In this document: positions 18,681 to 27,805 of the stretch, piece after piece
How the letters are laid out: each line of letters opens with the position of its first letter
How positions within the stretch are numbered: the first letter of the stretch is position 1
Assembly: GCA_965197495.1 (NCBI GenBank)
Contig: OZ240210.1
Coordinates: 5,642,001-5,706,000, forward strand
Direction of reading: 5' to 3'
Source of the DNA: SMYC01 sp965197495
Lineage (GTDB): Bacteria; Acidobacteriota; Vicinamibacteria; Marinacidobacterales; SMYC01
DNA: 64,000 nt
The notes under the pieces: model-generated
Database searches by the model: none
What the model was told of the DNA's origin: nothing
Seen by the model: the letters and a program-made list of their open reading frames with translations, nothing else
Made by a program: the position numbers and the translations under genes

Positions 18681-21512
18681 TTAGGGAAGGCTAGTTGGTT
18701 GCGATGATGATGCGCGCGATTTGATGCTCTTGATAGCATCTTTCGCGTATTTGCGCGTGGTCGTGTCCTTCCCCTTGTCGATACGCTCCAGGATCGAGAG
18801 GCTGCTCTTCGAGGCGAGACGGCCGAGCCCCTCGATGGCGTTCAAGCGCGCCAGCTCATAGGGGTCGTTGATCTTCTGTGCGAGATGCTGGACCGCCTCT
18901 TGACCCCCGAGCTCACCGAGCGCGTATAGGGCGCAGGCCCGAGTCCAGCCGGATGGATCGCGGGCCAGCTCGAATAGCACCTCGAGCGGCTGTTTGCTCG
19001 GAAGGTCATAGAGCGTCCCGCCATGTTCGGCGACGGTTATCAGGTTCGCGTGCTCGAAGAGGGGCTGGATGCCGCCCAGAACATCGGCGTCGACGCGCAC
19101 TTCGAGCGCCTCGACGGCGTTCGATCGCACGTTGAGCTCGGGGTGAGTGAGATTTCCGAGGATGAGGCGCATGCCGTCGCGCTCACCGAAGACGCTGTCC
19201 AGAACGTCGAGACTGTTCTCTTTGGCGCCCTTGACGCGGTCGGCGAGCGCGTCGCATACGAGGCGAAGACCCGGCGTCTGGGGAAGGGTTCGGAGTTTCT
19301 GCAAGCGCACGAGGGCGTAGTAGGACTGCTCGGCTTCGAGTGAGAGGATTTGGAGAAGTGCCTGGTCCGCCCGTGTCGATCCGATCCCGTCCAGCGCCTC
19401 GATCGCGTGCCGCCGCACCTCGACTTCGGAGCCCCAGAGCGAAAGAAGGAGCGGTACGACCGCCGCTTCTCCCGAACCGGCAAGAGCCCGTGCGGCGAGC
19501 CGGCGCGTGGTGCCGTCGCCTTCCTCCATGAATCGAACGAGACGTTGGATCGCCTCACGCCGACCGGCCTGGGCCAGGCTGAGAATAGCTTGACGGCGGA
19601 CCGCCATGCTCTCGTCGACGAGCGCTTCGTCCAGGAGCCGAACGGAGCGGGCATCGCCGATCTCGCCCAGTCCGTACAGCGCCGATCGTTGGTGCGCCTC
19701 CTCCTCGGTCCGGTACATCTCTTCGAGAATCTCGCGGCCATAGTCGGCTCCGCGCTCCGGATCGAAACGACTATAGGCGACCGCCGCGTTGGCGCGGATT
19801 CTCCTTTCCGGATCCGTCTCGAAGGACGGGAGAAATGAGTCCGGGTGTGCCAGGCCGATCTGTGCGAGTGCTTCGATCCCGTTGGCTCGCACCCTCGGGT
19901 CCTTGTCCTCGAGCGCCGGTTCCAGGAGCCGCGTCGATTCGTCGCTCCGGCGCAGCAACCGACCGAGTGCCGCCACCATCGTGGCGCGCACCCGTGGGTC
20001 CTGCTCCCGGCGCACGCCGTCCACGAGAAGCGGTGCAGCGGCGGGATCGCGGAGCTCGGCGGCTACTTCGACGCCGAGGAGTCTCACCGAAACCTCGTTG
20101 TCGTTCAGAGCTCTTTCGAGATCCGACATATCCCGTGTTCGCCGCGTCTGTAGCATCGCTTGTGGTGTATCGCTCGATGAGAACGCAAAGCGAAGCCGGC
20201 TCTTCTCTTCGAGGATCTCGACCAGGGTTGCGAGGTACGCGGAGTGCAGTCGAAGGGAGACCAGAAGAAACGCCCCCGACACCGCGAGTGCTGCGATGAC
20301 GAGTGTGCGCAGCTCGAAGAAGCCGCTCGCAAGCAGGAAGAGTCCTCCCACAAGCACGCCCGCGGGCTCGATGACCGTTTCCTTGAAGGCTTTAGCACGG
20401 CCACGGCGATCGGCGGGAATCGGATTGAAGATGAGGTCTGTAGAGGTCCGATAGATGGAGATCCGCAGCACCTTTTGGACGGCTCGGCTTGCGAGCACGG
20501 CGAAAAAGAAAGCCGGTCCGAGCGCGTTTCCAGTCGCGATCAGCACCACCCCTATCGAACCGAAGCCTGCGAGAACCGCGAGCGGAGCTGCAAGCTGCCC
20601 TCGGGTAACGCCGAGCGAGGAGATCAGCCGGTTGGCGGCGAGAAGCTGCACCAGGGCGCCTATTCCGATGACACTGCCGTTCAACAGAGCATAGAAGGAG
20701 GTGAGAGCTTCTACGTCCACTCCCCCCAGCTCTGTGAATCGGACACTGGCAGCTTTACCCATGAGAAAATCGAGCACCTGTGCCAGAAATGCGAACAGCA
20801 GGAACGATGCCGAGATGCTTCTCAGTAGGGGCGATGAGAGCGAGATGCGCAAATCGGACCGAAGGCGATAGAGGGAGTCCTTGACCTTGAATCGTCCTGG
20901 GATCTGAGGTCGCTCGAGATGAGTTCCGTATTGTTGGGCAACGCTGCGCGTCGGAATTAGGGCGGCGACCAGCAGTACGGCAGCGGTCAGCAGAAGATCT
21001 TCGGTGGGCATCCATCGCGGCAGCACAGAGGCCGCCACCGAGGCGGTCACTCCTCCTGCAAGGCTGAAGCCGAGCAAGATGGGGAACAAGCGCTTCGCTT
21101 GCCGGAGGTCACAGACGTCTCCGGCGATCAGCCAGAACTGCAAGAAGAGCAAGCTCTTCATCAGATAGGAAAGCACGTAGAGCGCGCGATAGATGAGACC
21201 TGGAGCTTGCTCGCCCTGATGGTGTGAGAGCGCTAGAACGGCGGCGAAAAGGATCAGCGTCGCCGCGAAGAGCTTGAATCGGTCCAGCCGATCGATGATC
21301 GGAATGATGAATAGGCTGGCGAAGATGAGAAGCAGTGCACTTCCAACATAGACTTGCGGCAGCACCTCCGCGCCGAGATTCGCCACCAGGAGCGATGTGA
21401 TGCCGATATCAAAAAGCGTGTACGCTGCCGCCACCACGAAGTGGAGTGCCCCGAGGAGCAGGATGGGACGCTGGTCCATCTCGAGGATGTTTAAAGCTTT
21501 ACGAATCTCCAT
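18681..21512 (-). CDS. NTT/MFS-like membrane transporter fused to HEAT repeats
   Basis: About 943 residues from ATG 21512, which has a GGAGAA ribosome-binding site; the longer open frame upstream is not needed. The first 440 residues hold about 12 membrane segments in the style of MFS/ATP-ADP translocase-like carriers (MDQRPILLLGALHFVV, then KRLFPILLGFSLAGGV). Residues 470 to 930 are tandem HEAT repeats such as DPRVRANGIEALAQIG and MAVRRQAILSLAQAG. The cytosolic solenoid probably docks a partner. It overlaps the upstream cyclic-nucleotide-binding gene by 14 bp. Transported compound unknown. Confidence 0.8.
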   Translation of the reverse strand: MEIRKALNILEMDQRPILLLGALHFVVAAAYTLFDIGITSLLVANLGAEVLPQVYVGSALLLIFASLFIIPIIDRLDRFKLFAATLILFAAVLALSHHQGEQAPGLIYRALYVLSYLMKSLLFLQFWLIAGDVCDLRQAKRLFPILLGFSLAGGVTASVAASVLPRWMPTEDLLLTAAVLLVAALIPTRSVAQQYGTHLERPQIPGRFKVKDSLYRLRSDLRISLSSPLLRSISASFLLFAFLAQVLDFLMGKAASVRFTELGGVDVEALTSFYALLNGSVIGIGALVQLLAANRLISSLGVTRGQLAAPLAVLAGFGSIGVVLIATGNALGPAFFFAVLASRAVQKVLRISIYRTSTDLIFNPIPADRRGRAKAFKETVIEPAGVLVGGLFLLASGFFELRTLVIAALAVSGAFLLVSLRLHSAYLATLVEILEEKSRLRFAFSSSDTPQAMLQTRRTRDMSDLERALNDNEVSVRLLGVEVAAELRDPAAAPLLVDGVRREQDPRVRATMVAALGRLLRRSDESTRLLEPALEDKDPRVRANGIEALAQIGLAHPDSFLPSFETDPERRIRANAAVAYSRFDPERGADYGREILEEMYRTEEEAHQRSALYGLGEIGDARSVRLLDEALVDESMAVRRQAILSLAQAGRREAIQRLVRFMEEGDGTTRRLAARALAGSGEAAVVPLLLSLWGSEVEVRRHAIEALDGIGSTRADQALLQILSLEAEQSYYALVRLQKLRTLPQTPGLRLVCDALADRVKGAKENSLDVLDSVFGERDGMRLILGNLTHPELNVRSNAVEALEVRVDADVLGGIQPLFEHANLITVAEHGGTLYDLPSKQPLEVLFELARDPSGWTRACALYALGELGGQEAVQHLAQKINDPYELARLNAIEGLGRLASKSSLSILERIDKGKDTTTRKYAKDAIKSIKSRASSSQPTSLP

Positions 21513-21960
21513 GTTTCTCCGACGGAGAATAAATCTGTTCGTTCGCTTGGCGTAGACGCCGGGCGAACTCCTCGAACATCGCGAAAGCGATGTCTGGATA
21601 ATCGAGCACCGCAACTCGAAAATCCCGCTTGCGAAGTACGAGCAAAGTCGAGGTCTCTTCGACCCTCGCAGAGGCGGGTCGCGGTTGGTCGTCGATAATG
21701 GCCATCTCTCCGAAGTAAGCTCCTCTGTCGAGCGTCGCGAGAAGCTTCTCGGAGGGGGCGTGGCCGCGAAAAAGAGAGACCTTCCCGGAATGGATCATGT
21801 ACATCTCGTCGCCGCGATCCTGCTCGGCGAAAATTAGCTCTCCGCTGGCAACCCGCGTTTCCCGAACCGCGTCGGAGATGCGCTTCAAGCCCTCCCCGCG
21901 GACGGCGGCGAACAGGGATATCCCCTTGAGCGCGACGATGAGCTCCATGGTCGATAGCAT
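21499..21960 (-). CDS. Cyclic-nucleotide-binding domain protein
   Basis: 153 residues; ATG 21960 follows GAGAGG at a spacing of seven. A single cNMP-binding domain: ELIVALKGISLFAAVRGEGL, GELIFAEQDRGDEMYMIHSG, and the phosphate-binding cassette YFGEMAIIDDQPRPASARVE with the expected E and R. There is no DNA-binding tail, so it is not a CRP-type regulator by itself. The stop overlaps the start of the transporter-HEAT gene, so it probably senses cAMP or cGMP for that protein (inference). Confidence 0.88.
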   Translation of the reverse strand: MLSTMELIVALKGISLFAAVRGEGLKRISDAVRETRVASGELIFAEQDRGDEMYMIHSGKVSLFRGHAPSEKLLATLDRGAYFGEMAIIDDQPRPASARVEETSTLLVLRKRDFRVAVLDYPDIAFAMFEEFARRLRQANEQIYSPSEKHGDS

Positions 21961-22097
21961 CAACGATCCTCTCAGAATACTGGTCCGCGTGATTCTAGCT
22001 GTCGGGAAGTCATCGTTGCCTTCGCGCTACCATGGCCGGAGACTTTCAGATTTGCAGGGTCGTGTCAAGCCGTTACGTTAGAATCAGTTAGAACGAA

Positions 22098-22126
22098 TTG
22101 GGCGCTCCCTCGATCTGTGCTAAGAT
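22098..22126 (+). promoter_or_regulatory. Candidate promoter of ilvBNC
   Basis: TTGGGC (22098-22103), 17-bp spacer, TAAGAT (22121-22126), 25 bases before the ilvB start. It resembles a sigma-70 promoter with a fair -35. No leader peptide rich in branched-chain codons and no attenuator hairpin is visible in the short leader. Confidence 0.45.
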
Positions 22127-22151
22127 GTTCTGGTTACCAACCGGTCGGTAA

Positions 22152-23888
22152 ATGATAACAACGCGCAAGACAGGAGCCCAGATCCTCTGGGACGCCCTTG
22201 AGCACCAGGGGGTCGAGACGGTCTTCGGCTATCCTGGTGGCGCGATTTTGCCGGTCTATGATGCCCTGCTCGATTCGAGTATCCATCACGTTCTCGTGCG
22301 GCACGAGCAAGGCGCGGCGCACATGGCCGACGGCTTTGGGCGTGCTACCGGGCGTGCCGGCGTCGCGATCGCGACCTCGGGCCCAGGTGCCACGAATCTC
22401 GTCACGGGGATAGCCACGGCGATGCTCGATTCGTCGCCCGTCGTCTTTATTACAGGGCAAGTTCCGAGCAGTGTCATCGGTACGGATGCGTTTCAAGAAA
22501 CAGACATCACAGGCGTCACCCTTCCGATCACGAAGCACAATTTTCTGGTTACCAAGACCGAGGACATTGCCCCGACCATCAAAAAGGCGTTCCATATCGC
22601 CGAAAGCGGCCGTCCCGGTCCCGTGCTCATCGACATCACGAAGGACGCGCAGCAGGGTGAATGCGACTATGTATGGGATGACACGCCGGTCGAGCTTCCG
22701 TCGCGTGCCCCGCGACACACGGTAAGCCCGGAAGAGCTCGAGCACGCTGCGGAGATCCTGAGCACTGCGAAGCGCCCGCTCATACTCGCGGGCCGCGGCG
22801 TGACGCTTTCGGGTGCGACACGGCGGCTTGGCGATTTCGTTGAGAAGACGCAGATCCCCGTCGTGATGACGCTTCTCGGTATCGGCGGCTTTCCCGCGTC
22901 CCATCCGTTGAATCTCGGCATGATGGGCATGCACGGCGAGGCTTGGGTGAACCAGGCCATCCAGAACGCCGACGTTCTTCTAGCGCTCGGCATGCGCTTC
23001 GACGATCGCGTTGTCGGTGACCCGAAGAAGTTTGCTCCGGCTGCGCGCAAGATCCATCTCGAGATCGACCCTTCCGAGGTGAACAAGATCGTTCAAGTTG
23101 ACGTCGCCCTCATCGGCGATCTCGCGGGCTCACTCGACGCTCTTGCGCCGAAAGTATCCTGCCAGGACCTAGCGCCGTGGCACGGCTTCATCCGCGATCT
23201 CAAGGGCGACTCGGCCGTCCGTGACATCCAGCAACTTCCCGATAGCGGCCATCTCTACGCGGCCCACGTCATCAGCGATTTGTGGAACTTGACGGAAGGT
23301 AATGCCCTCGTCGTCACCGATGTCGGCCAGCACCAAATGTGGGAAGCGCAATATTACAAGCACGACGCGCCGCGAAAGCTCATCACCTCCGGCGGTCTCG
23401 GTACGATGGGCTTTGCGCTCCCTGCCGCCATCGGCGCGAAGGTCGCGCGGCCGGACGAGGAAGTCTGGGTCATCGTGGGTGACGGCGGATTTCAGATGAC
23501 GGCCGCGGAGCTATCGACATGTGCGCAAGAGAAGCTGAAAGTGAATGTCGCCATCATTAATAACGGCTATCTCGGCATGGTGCGCCAATGGCAGGAATTT
23601 TTCTACGACAAGCGCTACGCGGCGACCCCGATGCAGAATCCGGATTTCGTCAAGCTCGCTGAGGCGCACGGTCTCCTTGGGCTGCGCGTCAAAAAGCGGG
23701 CGGGCATCGAAGAGGCTGTCGCCACCGCGCGTGAGTCGGAGGGGACCGTCGTGATCGACTTTCGCGTCGAGAAGGAAGACACGGTCTACCCGATGGTGGC
23801 TCCTGGCAAAGCCATCGAAGCGATGATCCGGCGGCCGGAATCGGCGCTCGAGAAGAAAGGCGACTCGGCGCTGGTGAAAAAGGACTAA
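22152..23888 (+). CDS. ilvB: Acetolactate synthase, catalytic subunit
   Basis: 578 residues. It condenses two pyruvate, or pyruvate with 2-oxobutyrate, in the first common step of valine, leucine and isoleucine synthesis, using thiamine diphosphate, Mg and FAD. The activating glutamate is in VRHEQGAAHMADGFGRA near residue 50. TSGPGATNLVTGIAT and the diphosphate-binding GDGGFQMTAAELST with INNGYLGMVRQWQ are canonical. It heads an operon with ilvN and ilvC. The ribosome-binding site is weak. Length and motifs are complete. Confidence 0.97.
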   Translation: MITTRKTGAQILWDALEHQGVETVFGYPGGAILPVYDALLDSSIHHVLVRHEQGAAHMADGFGRATGRAGVAIATSGPGATNLVTGIATAMLDSSPVVFITGQVPSSVIGTDAFQETDITGVTLPITKHNFLVTKTEDIAPTIKKAFHIAESGRPGPVLIDITKDAQQGECDYVWDDTPVELPSRAPRHTVSPEELEHAAEILSTAKRPLILAGRGVTLSGATRRLGDFVEKTQIPVVMTLLGIGGFPASHPLNLGMMGMHGEAWVNQAIQNADVLLALGMRFDDRVVGDPKKFAPAARKIHLEIDPSEVNKIVQVDVALIGDLAGSLDALAPKVSCQDLAPWHGFIRDLKGDSAVRDIQQLPDSGHLYAAHVISDLWNLTEGNALVVTDVGQHQMWEAQYYKHDAPRKLITSGGLGTMGFALPAAIGAKVARPDEEVWVIVGDGGFQMTAAELSTCAQEKLKVNVAIINNGYLGMVRQWQEFFYDKRYAATPMQNPDFVKLAEAHGLLGLRVKKRAGIEEAVATARESEGTVVIDFRVEKEDTVYPMVAPGKAIEAMIRRPESALEKKGDSALVKKD

Positions 23889-23892
23889 CGTG

Positions 23893-24420
23893 ATGGAGCC
23901 AAGCATGCGCGCCCGCACTTTCGTCGTTCTCGTCGAAGACCGCCCGGGCGTTTTGGACCGCGTAGCGTCGCTCTTTCGCCGGCGCGCCTACAACATCGAG
24001 TCGCTCGCTGTGGGGCATACGGACCGGCCGGGCGTCTCGCACATCACGATCGTCATGAATGCCGATGACCGCACGGCTCGACTCGTCGAGGCGAATTTGT
24101 ATAAGCTGGTGAATGTTCTGGACGTCGAGGACGTCTCGAACGTCCCGTCAGTCACGCGCGATCTGGCTCTTATCAAAGTTCGGGCCGGCCACGAACGCCG
24201 GTCCGAGGTGATGCAGGTCGCGGAAGTGTTTCGGGCGCGGGTCGTGGATGTCAGCCCCGACGCTTTGATCTTCGAGATTACGGGAACCGAGGACAAAATC
24301 AATCGTCTCGTGGAAGTGCTGCGGCCTTTTGGCATTCTAGGGCTCGCGCGCACGGGACGGGTAGCGATGGCACGCGAGCAAACGCCTGCCGAGGAACTTG
24401 CACACGAAGGAGTGGTTTAA
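23893..24420 (+). CDS. ilvN: Acetolactate synthase, regulatory subunit
   Basis: 175 residues. The N-terminal ACT domain is TFVVLVEDRPGVLDRVASLF then YNIESLAVGHTDRPGVS; the C-terminal ACT-like half contains EITGTEDKINRLVEVLRPFG. It binds the catalytic subunit, activates it and confers valine feedback inhibition in the family. ATG 23893 lies four bases after the ilvB stop, with GTG 23890 as an alternative; AAAAAGGA supplies the ribosome-binding site. Its stop directly abuts the ilvC start. Confidence 0.95.
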   Translation: MEPSMRARTFVVLVEDRPGVLDRVASLFRRRAYNIESLAVGHTDRPGVSHITIVMNADDRTARLVEANLYKLVNVLDVEDVSNVPSVTRDLALIKVRAGHERRSEVMQVAEVFRARVVDVSPDALIFEITGTEDKINRLVEVLRPFGILGLARTGRVAMAREQTPAEELAHEGVV

Positions 24421-25497
24421 ATGGCAACGATTTACTACGACAAAGACGCCGATCTCGCGATCGTGCGAGGAAAGAAAGTCGCCGTCATCGGCTATGGCTC
24501 GCAAGGCCACGCGCATGCGTTGAACTTGAAGGATAGCGGAGTGGACGTACGCGTCGGGCTTCGTTCCGATAGCCGCAGCCGCGCGAAGGTCGAAGCGGAC
24601 GGTCTGAAGGTGGGGAGCGTCGCCGAGGTCTCCGATTGGGCCGACGTGATCATGGTGCTCGCACCCGACACGAAACAGCCGAAGATCTATAAAGAAGAGA
24701 TCGAGCCGGGCTTGAAGGCGGGCAACACACTCATGTTCGCCCACGGCTTCAGCATCCACTACAAGACCATCGTGCCACCGGAGGACGTGGACGTTTCAAT
24801 GATCGCCCCGAAAGCGCCGGGCCACCGCGTCCGCGAGACTTATGTCGACGGCGAAGGAACACCGGTTCTCCTCGCCATCCATCAAGACGTGTCGGGAAAC
24901 GCGAAGGAGTTCGGACTTTCCTACGCGATGGGGATTGGCGGCAGCCGAGCGGGCGTTTTGGAGACGACTTTCGGAGAGGAGACAGAGACGGATCTGTTCG
25001 GCGAGCAGACGGTTCTCTGCGGCGGCGTGAGCCATCTCGTGAAAGCGGGCTTCGACACGCTCGTCGAAGCGGGCTATCAGCCGGAAATGGCTTATTTCGA
25101 ATGTCTGCACGAGCTGAAGCTGATCGTGGACCTCATGTATCGGGGCGGCGTGAACTACATGCGCTACTCGGTCTCCGACACCGCGGAGCATGGGGACTAC
25201 ACGGGCGGGCCGCGTATCATCACCGACGAGACTCGCAAGGAGATGAAGCGCGTCCTCGACGAGATCCGCGACGGCACCTATGCCAAGAAGTGGATCGAGG
25301 AGAACGAGAACGGCCGCCCGTGGTTCAACGAGACCCGCGCGAAAGAGCAGGACCACTTGATCGAGCGTGTCGGCGCCGAGCTCCGGAAGATGATGCCGTT
25401 TCTCGACCCGGTGACGGTGAAGCCCGGAGAGGGGCCGATCTCCGAAAAAGCGCCGATTTCTGAAAAACATAAAGACAAAGAAGAAGTCGAGGCTTAA
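24421..25497 (+). CDS. ilvC: Ketol-acid reductoisomerase (NADPH)
   Basis: 358 residues, class I. It isomerises and reduces acetolactate in branched-chain amino-acid synthesis. The nucleotide loop is GYGSQGHAHALNLKDSG with RSDSRS after it, suiting NADPH. The Mg ligands lie in TDLFGEQTVLCGG and ECLHELKLIVDLMY. The C-terminus is charged and unusual (SEKAPISEK then HKDKEEVEA), longer than typical. The stop TAA is part of the TTAA target duplicated by the MITE just downstream, so the original end may have been kept by chance. Confidence 0.97.
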   Translation: MATIYYDKDADLAIVRGKKVAVIGYGSQGHAHALNLKDSGVDVRVGLRSDSRSRAKVEADGLKVGSVAEVSDWADVIMVLAPDTKQPKIYKEEIEPGLKAGNTLMFAHGFSIHYKTIVPPEDVDVSMIAPKAPGHRVRETYVDGEGTPVLLAIHQDVSGNAKEFGLSYAMGIGGSRAGVLETTFGEETETDLFGEQTVLCGGVSHLVKAGFDTLVEAGYQPEMAYFECLHELKLIVDLMYRGGVNYMRYSVSDTAEHGDYTGGPRIITDETRKEMKRVLDEIRDGTYAKKWIEENENGRPWFNETRAKEQDHLIERVGAELRKMMPFLDPVTVKPGEGPISEKAPISEKHKDKEEVEA

Positions 25498-25690
25498 CCC
25501 TAATCGCAAAATCTTCGAAGCACGAAAACGCGAAACAGCCGCACTGGGCGCAGGCGAGAAGCTCGTGCTGGGGCACCCGCTCGCCGCCACTATAGGTGAT
25601 TCTGCACGGTGTATGCAGAACCTGGAAAAGGTGCTATTCACGGGGCCAAAGACCTCAGACACGGTGACGTTTGTTTGCGATTAGGGTTAA
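25494..25690. mobile_element. MITE with IS1380-type ends, inserted at TTAA
   Basis: The 189-bp core (25498-25686) is bounded by CCCTAATCGCAAA inverted repeats and flanked by TTAA at 25494-25497 and 25687-25690. The same ends and the same TTAA target occur at the complete IS1380-type element at 57830-59338 (left CCCTAATCGCAAA, right CCCTAATCGAACA). There is no gene inside. It is best explained as a non-autonomous relative moved by that transposase. Confidence 0.85.
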
Positions 25691-25702
25691 ATCACTCTCA
25701 AA

Positions 25703-26626
25703 CTACGGGACGTCGAGTAGCCGCCGCATCAAGTCGGGAACGAAGGCGTCGGACGCGGTGTGGCAGTAAGTGACGCGCCGCCGTGTGTCGAGCTCGCTCG
25801 AGACGATCAGGTAGGGCTTATTCTCGCTCGGCTGGATGTCGTTGGGGTGCGTTTGGATCTCCACTGGTAGCGAGTCGCAACGGATCCATTCGGGCGACGT
25901 CAAATAAGCGACCGCGAGCGTGTCGAAGGGGAAGATAGCGCGCACCTGGAAGTGGGTGTCGTACCAGTTCACGTAGTCGCGCAAAGGCTCGAGAAAGAAA
26001 TCGGCGAGCTCGGGAACCGTGGCGAAGCGCTCGATGTCTTTTTGCGAAATCGGTGTCTTCGCAGAGATCTCGAAAGGCGCGAGCACGATGGGAGCACCCG
26101 AATCCAGGAGGATCTGGAACCCTTCCGCGTCGTACTCGAAGTTCATGTCCCTGAGCGGCCGTCCGCCTTCACCGAGCACGAAGGTTTGTCCAGGCCGGCG
26201 GCCCGCGACCGCGATGAGCTCGTCGATTTGGCTGGCGAGCTCGGGATGGTTTTTCAGGACCGTCGCGACATTGGTGACCGGACCGAGCGCCAAGACGGTG
26301 AGCTTCTCGCGGCGGAGCGCAGCGGCGAGAGCGCGCGTCGCTTCGTTCTCGACACCGAGCTCGCCACGGCTGGCAGCGCCTTTGTAGACCTCGACGCCTT
26401 TCGGCCCGAACCGCTTCACGATCTCTTGGCCGTTAGGATAGCCCTGCTCGAGGGCGGAGTTCCCGAACACGACGCTCACGCCGCGCACTTCGAGCTCGGG
26501 AGAATGAAAGCTCTGTACGAGCGCAAGCCCGTCATCGGGCTCGTGGCCGCCTCTCAAAACGGCAGGGTCGACATCGAGCCAGACGACTTTAGCCGCGAGC
26601 GCGGCGACGAGAAGCCCTTTAATCAC
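25703..26626 (-). CDS. Nucleoside hydrolase (IUNH family)
   Basis: 307 residues from GTG 26626 with a strong AGGAGG (26632-26637). It hydrolyses the N-glycosidic bond of ribonucleosides. The calcium-binding aspartates appear as WLDVDPAVLRGGHEPDD, a loop longer than the usual DxDxGxDD, suggesting a distinct subfamily. NVATVLKNHPELASQI and PLRDMNFEYDAEGFQILLDS match the family core, and FDTLAVAYL the C-terminal Asp. A short hydrophobic N-terminus could be a signal peptide. The start overlaps the end of the broken cutC gene. Confidence 0.85.
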   Translation of the reverse strand: MIKGLLVAALAAKVVWLDVDPAVLRGGHEPDDGLALVQSFHSPELEVRGVSVVFGNSALEQGYPNGQEIVKRFGPKGVEVYKGAASRGELGVENEATRALAAALRREKLTVLALGPVTNVATVLKNHPELASQIDELIAVAGRRPGQTFVLGEGGRPLRDMNFEYDAEGFQILLDSGAPIVLAPFEISAKTPISQKDIERFATVPELADFFLEPLRDYVNWYDTHFQVRAIFPFDTLAVAYLTSPEWIRCDSLPVEIQTHPNDIQPSENKPYLIVSSELDTRRRVTYCHTASDAFVPDLMRRLLDVP

Positions 26627-27106
26627 GGTTTCCTCCTACAACGTTCGACGAGCGTCCCGATGGTTTGGGCATCCGTCACAGAGCGCGAATATTCCGGCGG
26701 CCTCTTCGAGAGCGGCGAAAGTGTCGCGCGTCATGTCGAAGGCGCGATGGTAGGTTACGCTCATGGGCTGCGCTTTTTCGAGGAGCTCCCGGGTGCGCGC
26801 GACGTCGGCGGTGGCGTCGGCCGTGAGCACGCCAATGACGACACCATCGGCGCCGAGGTTTTTCGCCGTGGCGATGTCCTCGAGCATCACTTCGTGCTCG
26901 GGATCCGCGTAGAGAAAGTCGCCGCCGCGGGGGCGGATGATGATGTGAAGGCCGATCGAGAGCTTTGCCCGCGCCCGCGCGATCGCTCCGGCACTTGGGG
27001 TGAGACCGCCTTCGAGAAGGGCCGTGCAGAGCTCGACGCGTTCGGCCCCGCCTTTTTCAACGGCGACGGCGCTTTGCACGGAATCCACACAAGCTTCGAT
27101 GAGCAT
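26623..27106 (-). pseudogene. cutC: CutC-family protein with internal deletion
   Basis: The N-terminal 125 residues are normal CutC: EACVDSVQSAVAVEKGGAER, HIIIRPRGGDFLY and SVTYHRAFDMTRD. The coding then jumps, in another frame, to PEYSRSVTDAQTIGTLVERC, which is the usual CutC C-terminus. About 70-80 codons in between (the SGQAP and PGGGV region) are gone, so the barrel cannot close. The old C-terminal stop (TGA 26623-26625) still overlaps the GTG of the nucleoside hydrolase, showing an ancestral coupled operon. CutC has been linked to copper homeostasis. Confidence 0.75.
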
Positions 27107-27238
27107 GTGCGGAGTCTAGCAAGGCAGCCTGGAAAGGGCACGAGAAATTCTTCAAAGCAATGCGCGGCTATAGGCTAGCCAGGTAAACCTGAAAGCTCGG
27201 CCGCTCCTCAAATCGTGTGCATGAGGCGCCTTAAGAAT

Positions 27239-27312
27239 GGCCACAGAGACACAGCGCGGCGGAGCCGCAACCAAATTGGAGGACGGCTCCGCCGCGCTGT
27301 GCCTCTGTGGCC
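27239..27312. repeat. 74-bp intergenic hairpin repeat
   Basis: Two 29-bp arms, GGCCACAGAGACACAGCGCG then GCGGAGCCG, and its reverse complement with one mismatch, around a 16-base loop. It lies between two minus-strand units. It resembles the widespread CCACAGAGACACAG intergenic repeats. It would form a very stable RNA hairpin in either direction and may act as a terminator, but lacks a T-tract. Confidence 0.75.
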
Positions 27313-27394
27313 ATCCCCTTTGGTTGCGGCCGCAGGCTGCGCTTGACAAAGTTCGAAAGTGTGAACAAGATCCTCGTTTCTGAGCGGTAAGAGC

Positions 27395-27805
27395 CTAAAA
27401 GGCACCGATTCGCTGGATCGTTTGGGCCGCCTCTTCAGCGCCCTTTTCCAGGCTTGCGGCGATGTTGCGGCTTTCGCAATATTCGCTCAAGAAGCCTGCC
27501 GCGAAAGTATCGCCCGCTCCCGTTGTGTCCACGACGTTGTCCACGGGGGCGGCGGGGCATTCGTGTCGGCCCCCGCGCGACAAGGCGAGGCTCCCATCGG
27601 CGCCGAGGGTGACGACGATGAGCTTGCCGGTCTCGGAGGCCAGCGCGGCGACTTCCTCGATGAGCGTGCTGTCGGCGCGAGAAAGGCCGAGAAAAGCGAT
27701 GTCGAAACGGTCGCTGTAGCGGCGCACGTTGGTGGGGCTCGGATGTTGGGCGATGTCGGCGAAATCGACGACCCGCAAGCCTTTCGACGGCGTCTCGAGG
27801 CAGCA
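27395..27805 (-). pseudogene. C-terminal half of a PfkB-family sugar kinase
   Basis: About 137 residues ending the PfkB fold: LIVVTLGADGSLALSRGG and the ATP/catalytic signature VDTTGAGDTFAAGFL. The N-terminal substrate-binding half (about 170 residues) is missing. Homology stops between 27795 and 27820, exactly where a 5'-truncated plus-strand gene begins. The long open frame that continues upstream on this strand is antisense to that gene and is not coding. Confidence 0.75.
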
